DNA from: Nitrospirota bacterium
Lineage (GTDB): Bacteria > Nitrospirota > Nitrospiria > Nitrospirales > Nitrospiraceae
Reading direction: 5' to 3'
DNA length: 47,934 nt
Assembly (NCBI GenBank): GCA_026387615.1
Contig: JAPLLI010000059.1
Coordinates: 1-47,934, forward strand
Of the stretch, positions 1 to 7,738 are shown piece after piece. The first letter of the stretch is position 1. Every line of letters starts with the position of its first letter. Both the position numbers and the translations under genes were made by a program. Under the pieces are notes generated by a model. It saw only the letters and a list, made by a program, of their open reading frames with translations, did no database searches and was not told where the DNA came from.

Positions 1-168
1 CAGACGTTCGAGCAGAGACGCGTATTCCCTCACCGCGCCCCTCCCCCGACAGAGTTCCAGCTCATTCGCTCTCGCTCCACAACAATGCAGGCAGGTCCCA
101 CGAGCGCTGTCACAAATGACAGGAAATGTGACGAGCCCCGCCACTCCTTCGCACCACTTCGTGCCGCC

Positions 169-438
169 TTACGCGGTTGTGTCAGTTACCCCGCTACAGG
201 GACCATTCATTTCTGGTGAAGAGCCCCCTGACACTAACTGTAGCGCTGCCTCATAGACATTGCGCGCAGGGACTTGTTTCACTTTATTCGCCAGCTCGAT
301 AGCCGCGACAATCTGTATGTCTGTCATGCCGATCTTTCGAGCGAGAGGGATGTGGTATTCGACGCAAGGGACGCAGTTGCCTCCAATGGCGGCACCGATG
401 GCCACCAGTTCTTTTTCGCGAGGGGTCAACTCACTCAT
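169..438 (-). CDS. Carboxymuconolactone decarboxylase / AhpD-like family protein
   Basis: 89 aa ORF; GGNCVPCVEYH CxxC-x2-H motif typical of AhpD-like proteins. Confidence 0.8.
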   Translation of the reverse strand: MSELTPREKELVAIGAAIGGNCVPCVEYHIPLARKIGMTDIQIVAAIELANKVKQVPARNVYEAALQLVSGGSSPEMNGPCSGVTDTTA

Positions 439-612
439 GGCGTTCTCCTCTCCCCTGTTGGCTATCCGGCCTAGTACTGCGCGAAAATGTGTTGCGCACC
501 TACCGCAATGCGCAACAGTGGACCGCGGGCTGGCTCGTGATGCAGGCAGTAACCAGTAAAGATCGTGATCTCTTCGCCGTCCATCTGCGCCGGCCTGGAT
601 ACAGGTTTCCGG

Positions 613-876
613 TTACGAAATCCCTTCCAACGTTTCGCTGTCGCTGACAGTGATTGTGACATTGCGCACCTCGGGCAGTCGCCGGACCGCTTCCTCACAA
701 CGTTCCTGAATCTCCATGCCCAGCGGACAGAACGACGTAGTCAGGACCAAGGTGAACCGGACCCTGTCCCCGTCGATCTCAACGTCACGAATCATGTCGA
801 GACTGACCAGGTCATCTCCCAGTTCCGGCTCTTGCACCATTCGCAGCGCGTCAAGCACCGCTTCTTTCGTAAGCAT
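613..876 (-). CDS. DUF59 / MIP18-family (SufT/PaaD-like) Fe-S assembly protein
   Basis: 87 aa; EAVLDALRMVQEPELGDDLVSLDMIRDVEID...TTSFCPLG is the DUF59 pattern; next to sufD/sufC-like genes. Confidence 0.85.
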   Translation of the reverse strand: MLTKEAVLDALRMVQEPELGDDLVSLDMIRDVEIDGDRVRFTLVLTTSFCPLGMEIQERCEEAVRRLPEVRNVTITVSDSETLEGIS

Positions 877-894
877 CCGCGCCCTTCGTCTCTG

Positions 895-2172
895 CTAGAG
901 GGAGTGCTCAGCGGTCGCCGCGAGCACCCGTTGAATGTGCTTGGTGAGGATCTCCGGAAGGCCCGGCAAATCGATCTGCATGAAGCCGCGGACCAGGGTC
1001 GAAATTGCGACATCGCGCGGGAGCCCGCGCGTCATGAGATATTCCACCGTTTCTTCGGCGATCGGGCCGACGGCGGCTTCATGCGACAACTGACTACGCG
1101 GTGCCAAGTCAGCCAGCAATTCTGGGATGGCATGCATCCTGGCGTGCTCCGAGAGCAACATGCCTCGGCAATCCAGATGCCCGCGGCTTTCGTTGTGTTG
1201 GCCGACTAGTTCACCGCGCAAATACATCGTGGACCGGTCTCTGGCAACGGCCCGTGAGATCGCATCGGCCCGGGTGCCCTGGCCCGTCAGCTCCACATAG
1301 GTCCCCATATCGATGAGGGACTCTTTGAGGCCCACCATGATGCTATTGAACTGGGCCCGCGCGCGCGCCCCACGGAGGAAGACGCGTGGATAGGCCTGCA
1401 CCGAACGTACGGGACGGAGCAAAATGTAGTTACTGACGAAGGTCGCGCCCTCCTCCACAATGACGCCGGTCCGCGGCCGGACGTGAAACCCTTCCGCCCA
1501 GTTATGGATCATCGTCTCCGACAGCGTCGCGCCCTTTTTGAGAAACACTTCGGTCACGCCGATGTGCAGGCCCGTTTCAACGCGCGGATGCAGCGTACAA
1601 CCGGTAATGAGTTGGGCGTCGGCACCTTCTTCGATAATGATGACATTGTGGACGTTTTGACTGATGTTGTTCTCCTGCACGAGCAGGCAGGCCTGGATGG
1701 CTTCCTTGACGCGTTGGCCGACGAACACCCGCAAAAAGAAGCCGCCCGTTTGAGCCAGCTCCACCGCCGCCGTATACTTGTCCTGATCGACCGCAACCGC
1801 TTGCCACCAATAGTCCCGTAACCAGTCATAGGTCTTGAGAGCCTCGGCGGTGGTCATGAGCTCAAGCTGGCCCTGATAGCGGCGCTGGATACGCTCGTAG
1901 ATCGCGGAGTAGTCGACTTGGAAATACGACGCCGCGCGGCCAACTTCCTCGCTGTCGATGCCGGCCAGCAACGCGGCTTCCCGGACCTGCTGCTCCAGCG
2001 ATCGCAGGGCCTCGACCCGCTGGCGTTGGTGCTCGACAGGTTGAGCGAACGTGGTCAGGTCCAAATCGGGCCCATAGGGTGACGGCCGTGCCCGGGCCTG
2101 CAGTGCCCGGGCACGGAGCGATTCCTCCCTTGCGCCTATTGGACCGGAATGTGTGAGCGACAGATCGGACAT
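895..2172 (-). CDS. SufB/SufD family Fe-S cluster assembly scaffold protein
   Basis: 425 aa; C-terminal SufBD beta-helix core motifs (QNVHNVIIIEEGADAQLITGC, HNESRGHLDCRGMLL, LSHEAAVGPI.EE..EYLMTRGL); adjacent to SufC. Confidence 0.88.
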   Translation of the reverse strand: MSDLSLTHSGPIGAREESLRARALQARARPSPYGPDLDLTTFAQPVEHQRQRVEALRSLEQQVREAALLAGIDSEEVGRAASYFQVDYSAIYERIQRRYQGQLELMTTAEALKTYDWLRDYWWQAVAVDQDKYTAAVELAQTGGFFLRVFVGQRVKEAIQACLLVQENNISQNVHNVIIIEEGADAQLITGCTLHPRVETGLHIGVTEVFLKKGATLSETMIHNWAEGFHVRPRTGVIVEEGATFVSNYILLRPVRSVQAYPRVFLRGARARAQFNSIMVGLKESLIDMGTYVELTGQGTRADAISRAVARDRSTMYLRGELVGQHNESRGHLDCRGMLLSEHARMHAIPELLADLAPRSQLSHEAAVGPIAEETVEYLMTRGLPRDVAISTLVRGFMQIDLPGLPEILTKHIQRVLAATAEHSL

Positions 2173-2894
2173 TTCCCGTACCCGTGTTTGCGAATTTCTT
2201 CCAGCAACTGAAGTCCTTCGCCTTCGCCGACGAGCGTGCCCCCGTAGAGCACATGCCCCACGTCCGCCCGCAGATAATTGAGAATGTGGCCGGTATGCGT
2301 GATGATGAGCGCCGCCGGCGCCACGGCCCCGGCACTGGGCTGCTTCACGAGGCAGGCGAGCGCTTGCCCCACCACCGCGATGCTATCCAGATCGACACCG
2401 GCGTCCGGTTCATCGACCAACGCGAGGGCCGGCTGCTGGGCCATGAGCTGCAGCAGTTCGGCCTTCTTGATCTCGCCGCCTGAAAACCCCACGTTCACAT
2501 CGCGCGTAAGCAGGCCGGTGCATCCAAGCTGGTCGGCCAGTTCCGCCACGCGTGTGCCGTTCTTCCCCTGTGCCGAGACTTCGGCGAGTTGCCCCAACGG
2601 AATGCCACGGACACTCGGTGGACGCTGCTGCATGAGGCCGATCCCCAGACGCGCACGCTCATCGACAGGGAGATGGGTCACATCCTGACCTTGAAACAGG
2701 ATACGGCCCTTGGTGACGCGATAGCGGCTCAGTCCCATGATGGCCATCAACAACGAGGATTTACCCGATCCATTCGGACCGAAGAGCACATGCGTCTCTC
2801 CCGGTCTGATCCGCAAGCTGACATCGTGAAGGATCGGTCGTCCGCCGACCTCGATGCTTACCTCGTCAAGCTGAAGAATATCGCTCGTGTCCAC
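2136..2894 (-). CDS. sufC: SufC-type ABC ATPase
   Basis: 252 aa; Walker A GPNGSGKSS, signature FSGGEIKKAELLQL, Walker B ALVDEPDAGVD. Confidence 0.9.
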   Translation of the reverse strand: MDTSDILQLDEVSIEVGGRPILHDVSLRIRPGETHVLFGPNGSGKSSLLMAIMGLSRYRVTKGRILFQGQDVTHLPVDERARLGIGLMQQRPPSVRGIPLGQLAEVSAQGKNGTRVAELADQLGCTGLLTRDVNVGFSGGEIKKAELLQLMAQQPALALVDEPDAGVDLDSIAVVGQALACLVKQPSAGAVAPAALIITHTGHILNYLRADVGHVLYGGTLVGEGEGLQLLEEIRKHGYGKCPICRSHIPVQ

Positions 2895-2927
2895 AGTGTA
2901 CTCGACCTTTCATGCAGATCGATCTCG

Positions 2928-3320
2928 TTATGCCGCCGGATTCGGTGATACTTCCGTTTGCTTGAGAATCCCTTCGACGGCTTCCCGCAATCGATCCAGG
3001 ATTCCCGTGTTGTCGGTGCCACGGATATCCACGGGGACGAAGTGCTTCTCATTGAAGCCGGTCGCGCGAATGATTTTTTTGAACAGCTTCTCCTGGGCCT
3101 TCGGGGCGCAGGCGCCGACGAGCAGGTAGCTGTCCGGCTTGGCCGTCTTCATCGCTTCTTCCAAAATGGCGTTCCCTCCCTGGCCGCACAACTGCGGACT
3201 GAGGACGGTGTACTTCACGTCCAGGTCCGACTCAACCTCGAACGGAAGCTTATTCATGTCGGAGTCTTTGAATGAATCACAGAGCCCTTTGCAGTTGCAC
3301 AACAACACTTTGATTTCCAT
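2928..3320 (-). CDS. Small HdrA-like / MvhD-like iron-sulfur-associated protein in the oxidoreductase operon
   Basis: 130 aa; CNCKGLCDSF and CGQGGN plus GACAPKAQEKLFKKIIRATGFNEKHFVPVDIRG resemble HdrA N-terminal segments; co-oriented with por genes. Confidence 0.6.
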   Translation of the reverse strand: MEIKVLLCNCKGLCDSFKDSDMNKLPFEVESDLDVKYTVLSPQLCGQGGNAILEEAMKTAKPDSYLLVGACAPKAQEKLFKKIIRATGFNEKHFVPVDIRGTDNTGILDRLREAVEGILKQTEVSPNPAA

Positions 3321-3342
3321 GGGTCACCTCCATACACGTTAG

Positions 3343-4275
3343 TTATACGTTGACCTGCTTCCAATAATCATCGACCCGCGCTTGAATGTGCCGAATGGCT
3401 TCGTCCTGCCTGGTCGGTTCGAACAGATGCCGGAACCGGCCCTGCAACTTGAGATACTCTTCCACCGGCTTCCGTTTGGGAATGTAGGTGTGAGTGATGA
3501 CTCCGTTAATCGCTTCTTTCAAGGGCCAGAGACCGGTCTCCACCGCCAGCTTGGCGACTTCAGGAGTCTCTCCCGGATCGTAGAGCCAGCCGGTGGGACA
3601 GGCAGAGAGCGCAAGGAACAGCTTCGGTCCCGTGAATTTCGACGCCCTTGCGAATTTTTCTTCCAGATCCAATGGGTAGCGCGGCGCGACGGTCGCGATA
3701 TAAGGCGGCTTATGAGCACGCCAAATTTCAAAGATGTCTTTCTTCTCCTGCGTGGTGCCGGACGGGTGCTGCAGACTGCAGGGGGAAGTGGTCGTCCGCG
3801 CGCCGTAGGGTGTCGCGGGAGAGAGCTGCATACCGGTGTTGCCGTAGGCTTCGTTGTCGTAGCAAAAGTAATAGAAATCAAGTTTTCTCGTGATGGCGCC
3901 CGACGTCGAAGAGAGGGCCATGTCGTACGTCGAGCCGTCTCCTCCCAACACCACGACTTTCAGATCCTCTTCTTTCGACAACCGGCCCTTGGCGATCAAC
4001 ACATCCAATGCGTCGCGCACACCCTGCGCGCCGGCAGGCGCCGACCCCATCGTGGTATAGAGCCACGAGCCCTTGAACGGCGTGAAGGGATAAGCCGCCA
4101 GCATCGTAAAGCACCCGGCGGCATTCACGTAAACGACATCATCGCCCAACACCTTCGCCGCCAGCCGTAAGGCCTCCAGCCCTCCGCACCCGGCGCAAAG
4201 TGCCGTTCCAGGAAGCACGTGTTCTTCACGGGGAATCTGTTTGATCTTCTTAAATGTCTCGCGTTGCCAGGTCAT
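3343..4275 (-). CDS. 2-oxoacid:ferredoxin oxidoreductase (POR/OGOR-type) beta subunit, TPP binding
   Basis: 310 aa; LCAGCGG, VVVLGGDGSTYDMAL...NEAYGNTGMQ TPP-binding motif. Confidence 0.9.
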   Translation of the reverse strand: MTWQRETFKKIKQIPREEHVLPGTALCAGCGGLEALRLAAKVLGDDVVYVNAAGCFTMLAAYPFTPFKGSWLYTTMGSAPAGAQGVRDALDVLIAKGRLSKEEDLKVVVLGGDGSTYDMALSSTSGAITRKLDFYYFCYDNEAYGNTGMQLSPATPYGARTTTSPCSLQHPSGTTQEKKDIFEIWRAHKPPYIATVAPRYPLDLEEKFARASKFTGPKLFLALSACPTGWLYDPGETPEVAKLAVETGLWPLKEAINGVITHTYIPKRKPVEEYLKLQGRFRHLFEPTRQDEAIRHIQARVDDYWKQVNV

Positions 4276-4290
4276 GGAAACTCCCGAAAG

Positions 4291-4349
4291 AGCTTATAGC
4301 GCATGGCGTATAGCTGATGGTTCTAGACTCCGCTATCGGCCATCAGCTC
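4291..4349. repeat. Period-7 inverted-arm intercistronic element (E1)
   Basis: AGCTTAT AGCGCAT GGCGTAT AGCTGAT / CGCTATC GGCCATC AGCT; perfect IR AGCTGATGG 4312-4320 / CCATCAGCT 4340-4348. Confidence 0.78.
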
Positions 4350-5587
4350 TTGAGACCACCTGCCAAAACTTGCAACTGCACCATCTCGCGGTGCTCGGCT
4401 TCTGTGTACAGTAAGATCGGCCCGATCCCTTGGCCATTGATGCCGGCCTCTGCCGTCTGCTCGAAGATCGCCCGGAACTCGCCCTCCGAGATATTTTTGC
4501 CTCCCAGACCTCCGATGAAGGAACAGAGCGCCCGTGGCCGCAACGCTTCATGGTACAGACAGGCGGCCACCTCCTGAAAGAGAATGCCGCCCTGCCCCGG
4601 AGATAGATTCTGATCCAGGACTGCCACGGCCCGCCGGCCCTGCAAGGCCTGGCGGATCGCGTCGGCCGGCCAGGGGCGGATCATGCGCAGCCGCAGCAAG
4701 CCCACTCGCCTGCCCTCTGCCCTGGCCGCATCGACCGCTCCCTTGCCCTTGCTCGCAAAAGCATTGGTCATGATCAGCACATCCTCCGCATCGTCCAGCC
4801 GGTACCCCTCGACCACATCGTAACGGCGGCCGCAGAGCCGTTCGAACTCCACGGAAGCCTCCTCGTGTACTTGCAGAGCATTCATTGAAGCGAGATGGAT
4901 CTGGTGTCGGAAGTAACTGTAGGTGGCTCCGCCGAACACCGCCGTCCCCAGCGCATGGGGCGCCGAGGCCTTGAATCCCAAATGAGTCGGTCGAAAGGGC
5001 GGCAGAAAGGCCTGCACCATCTTGGGGTCCGGCAGGCTCACCGGCTCGCGGGTGAAGGACAAATAGAATCCGTCGAGGTTGACCATGACCGGCAGGCAAA
5101 CGCGCGGATCTTCTGCGATCCGATAGGCCATCAGGATCGAATCCACGACCTCCTGGCAGGTCTCCGCATGGATCTGGAGGAAACCGGAATCGCGCGCCGC
5201 CAGCACGTCGTTGTGGTCCGGCTCCAGCGTGATGGGGGAAGCCAGGGCCCGCGAAACATTCACCAGCACCAAAGGCACCCGCCAACCGGCAATGGTATAC
5301 AAGACTTCAAACGCATGGAGCAGCCCTTGGCTCGACGTGGCCGTGAAGACGCGGGCGCCAGTCGCAGCCGCGGCTCCCGCCGCAGTCATCATCGAATGCT
5401 CCGAGTCCAAGGTGACAAAGCGGGCGTTCAACGATCCATTGCCGCACCAGACTGACAGGGCCTCGACAATTTCCGTTTGCGGAGTAATCGGAAAGGCCGG
5501 CACATAATCCACATCGGCCAGCCGGGCTCCCCAGGCCGCTGCAAGGTTGCCGGTCATCATGTCTGCGTTCATCGCATACCTCGTCAT
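4343..5587 (-). CDS. 2-oxoacid:ferredoxin oxidoreductase alpha subunit
   Basis: 414 aa; VPAFPITPQTEIVEALS, TLDSEHSMMTAAGAAAATGARVFTATSSQGLLHAFEVLYTIAG. Confidence 0.92.
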   Translation of the reverse strand: MTRYAMNADMMTGNLAAAWGARLADVDYVPAFPITPQTEIVEALSVWCGNGSLNARFVTLDSEHSMMTAAGAAAATGARVFTATSSQGLLHAFEVLYTIAGWRVPLVLVNVSRALASPITLEPDHNDVLAARDSGFLQIHAETCQEVVDSILMAYRIAEDPRVCLPVMVNLDGFYLSFTREPVSLPDPKMVQAFLPPFRPTHLGFKASAPHALGTAVFGGATYSYFRHQIHLASMNALQVHEEASVEFERLCGRRYDVVEGYRLDDAEDVLIMTNAFASKGKGAVDAARAEGRRVGLLRLRMIRPWPADAIRQALQGRRAVAVLDQNLSPGQGGILFQEVAACLYHEALRPRALCSFIGGLGGKNISEGEFRAIFEQTAEAGINGQGIGPILLYTEAEHREMVQLQVLAGGLKS

Positions 5588-5680
5588 TCGTGAAGCATCG
5601 TTCGTCGCTCGTGAAAGAATCTCGGAATCTTCCGCAATGTTTGTTGCTCGCGCTTCACGAAATACGCTTCACGCTTCACG
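5582..5680. repeat. Period-7 inverted-arm intercistronic element (E2)
   Basis: CGTCATT CGTGAAG CATCGTT CGTCGCT CGTGAAA ... GCTTCAC GAAATAC GCTTCAC GCTTCAC; perfect IR TTCGTGAAGC 5587-5596 / GCTTCACGAA 5652-5661. Confidence 0.85.
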
Positions 5681-6577
5681 CGTGGCCGCCGTCTCCCGCT
5701 CGACCGTCAAGGCATCGGTCGGGCAGACTTCGACGCAATCGAGGCAGCCTTTGCAATGGGGATAGTAGATCGCCGGTTTGCCATCCGGCTTGATCGTGAT
5801 CGCCCCCTCCGGACAGTTGGCAAAACAGAGCCAGCAACCATTGCACAGGTCCGGACGCAAGACTGGCCGAAACGTGCGCCAGCCTGCCATGGACCGGATC
5901 GCTGAATTGGGGCCTGCGGTAATGCTGGCGGCCCCTCTGGTCGGCGGGTCGTAAGTCGGAGTGCGAAGCGGCACCGGAGCCGTCGGCCTGCGCAGACCGA
6001 CATCGATGGCCACCCTCGGCACCGTCTCATAACATTGCGCCGCCACCGTTTGATTCCGTTCGATCATGGGGGCCGCGAGTCCAAGCTCCGCCAACTCCCG
6101 CGCAATGGCTTCGCGGATCGACTCCTGACCAAGCCCGATGAGGCTGCCTGCCACGGCGCCGAGCAGGGCGCTGATCGCAGTGCGTTTACCCAACTGCTGC
6201 AAGGCGATGCCGGTCAAGTCCAACGTGGTGAAACGGCCTGGCAGGGAGGTCTGGGACTGGAGTTGTTCGGCTGTGAGGGGTGAATTGACGAAGACGACCG
6301 TCCGCTCATCGACCCCCTCCGGCACATGGGCCGCAGGATCCTGCATGAGCGAGGCATCGGCGATGACGACCAGATCGGGATGGACGATGACGCCCCGTTC
6401 TCGAATCGGCGTCTGGGCAATTCTCGTGAAAGCCGCCACCGGCGCACCACGCCGTTCCGGCCCATACATCGGCGAGTCCTGCGCCACAAATCCTTCCAGG
6501 AACGCCGCCGTGCCCAGAATGCGGCTTGCCGTTTTTGCGCCCTGCCCACCCCGGCCATGAAAGCGAACTGCTCGCAT
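5669..6577 (-). CDS. 2-oxoacid:ferredoxin oxidoreductase gamma subunit fused to a 2x[4Fe-4S] ferredoxin (delta) domain
   Basis: 302 aa; N-terminal FHGRGGQGAKTASRIL (gamma); C-terminal CNGCWLCFANCP and CKGCLDCVEVCP. Confidence 0.92.
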   Translation of the reverse strand: MRAVRFHGRGGQGAKTASRILGTAAFLEGFVAQDSPMYGPERRGAPVAAFTRIAQTPIRERGVIVHPDLVVIADASLMQDPAAHVPEGVDERTVVFVNSPLTAEQLQSQTSLPGRFTTLDLTGIALQQLGKRTAISALLGAVAGSLIGLGQESIREAIARELAELGLAAPMIERNQTVAAQCYETVPRVAIDVGLRRPTAPVPLRTPTYDPPTRGAASITAGPNSAIRSMAGWRTFRPVLRPDLCNGCWLCFANCPEGAITIKPDGKPAIYYPHCKGCLDCVEVCPTDALTVERETAATREA

Positions 6578-6580
6578 CGA

Positions 6581-6943
6581 TTATTTCCTCAACGCCGTCT
6601 GTGCCTCTCCCGCTTCTGCGCACACCACACATGTCGCCGCAGCCGGGAGGGCCTCCAATCGGGAATGGGGAATGTCCTTTCCGCATTGCTCGCATCGACC
6701 GAACCGCCCCGTTTCCAACTTGACGAGCGCCCGGTCGATCGCCTCGATCTCGCTCTTCATCCGCTCATCCAGGCGATCGAGCAACTGCACCATTCGCTCT
6801 CCCTGCCCCCGCTCCTGCGCTTCGCTTTCAACGTCGGTTTCAAGCCAGAGCAATTCATCTTCTGTCTGAGCAACCTGTCGAAACAAGTCACGCCGCTGGG
6901 CAAACAATTTCTTCCGTATATCCCCGACCGATAGCATCGCCAT
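6581..6943 (-). CDS. DksA/TraR-family C4 zinc-finger protein
   Basis: 120 aa; coiled-coil N-term; IDRALVKLETGRFGRCEQCGKDIPHSRLEALPAAATCVVC. Confidence 0.88.
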   Translation of the reverse strand: MAMLSVGDIRKKLFAQRRDLFRQVAQTEDELLWLETDVESEAQERGQGERMVQLLDRLDERMKSEIEAIDRALVKLETGRFGRCEQCGKDIPHSRLEALPAAATCVVCAEAGEAQTALRK

Positions 6944-6964
6944 ACCCCCCTCGCGACCGCAACG

Positions 6965-7276
6965 TCAGTTGCAACATTTATCCATTTTCTCCTTCACAGC
7001 CTCTCGTCCTGCCTTGACCGCCGCCTCGACATCTGCCGTTTTATCTGCGAGGAACTGCTTCCCCCGCTCAATAGTCTGATCAAGGGCAGCTCGCGCCTCC
7101 TTCGCCTTCTCCAGCACTTCTTCCTCGGCCCTCCTGGCATAATTTCTCAAATCCCGACGCGTCTCTTCTCCCGACTTCGGAGCGAGCAGAAGACCCGCCA
7201 CGACCCCAGCCATCGCGCCCCCTAAGAATGCGAGCGCCACCGCCTGCGCCGAACATTTTGTCTCGTGATTGTCCAT
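6965..7276 (-). CDS. YtxH domain-containing protein
   Basis: Start MDNHE... preceded by AGGAGG; AFLGGAMAGVVAGLLLAPKSGEETRRDLR is YtxH-like. The supplied ORF extends to 7330. Confidence 0.82.
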   Translation of the reverse strand: MDNHETKCSAQAVALAFLGGAMAGVVAGLLLAPKSGEETRRDLRNYARRAEEEVLEKAKEARAALDQTIERGKQFLADKTADVEAAVKAGREAVKEKMDKCCN

Positions 7277-7738
7277 GATGATTCCTCCTTGGATAAACAG
7301 AGTCCTGTTCGATTGAAAAGCGAAGGCCATGCCAGAAAAATGGAACCAGGAAATCGCTAATTGCGGCGGTTTAACAAGGCCTTAAGTGAGGGAGTGAAGA
7401 GACGGGACCGACCCCTTGGGGCATTCCAGGTCTCACAAACAATGAATACTGTCCCGAAACGCGACAATCCTTCTTGACCGAAAGCCATCGATTACCACCC
7501 CGCATCTTCTGGCCATACAACATTGTGCAACAATCTTTCCCCTGTTATGCTTAATGTTCCTTATTATCGATAGTACTCATCGAGCCATGATCACTCGTTC
7601 CCTTCATGCCCAACAGAAGGGAAGCCCGTTTCTGCCAGACAGAGGGCTCGTTCCAGCCATTCGATCAGGTGAAGCGGCACAGCATCCTGCTGGGAACTGG
7701 CAAATGAGCCAGCGGACCATGGGCACAGAATCACACCG

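Noticed and set aside
471-698. 75 aa minus-strand ORF between the AhpD-like and DUF59 genes
   Set aside because: Overlaps the DUF59 gene, no clear ribosome-binding site, no recognised motif; a short 37 aa version (471-584) cannot be excluded.
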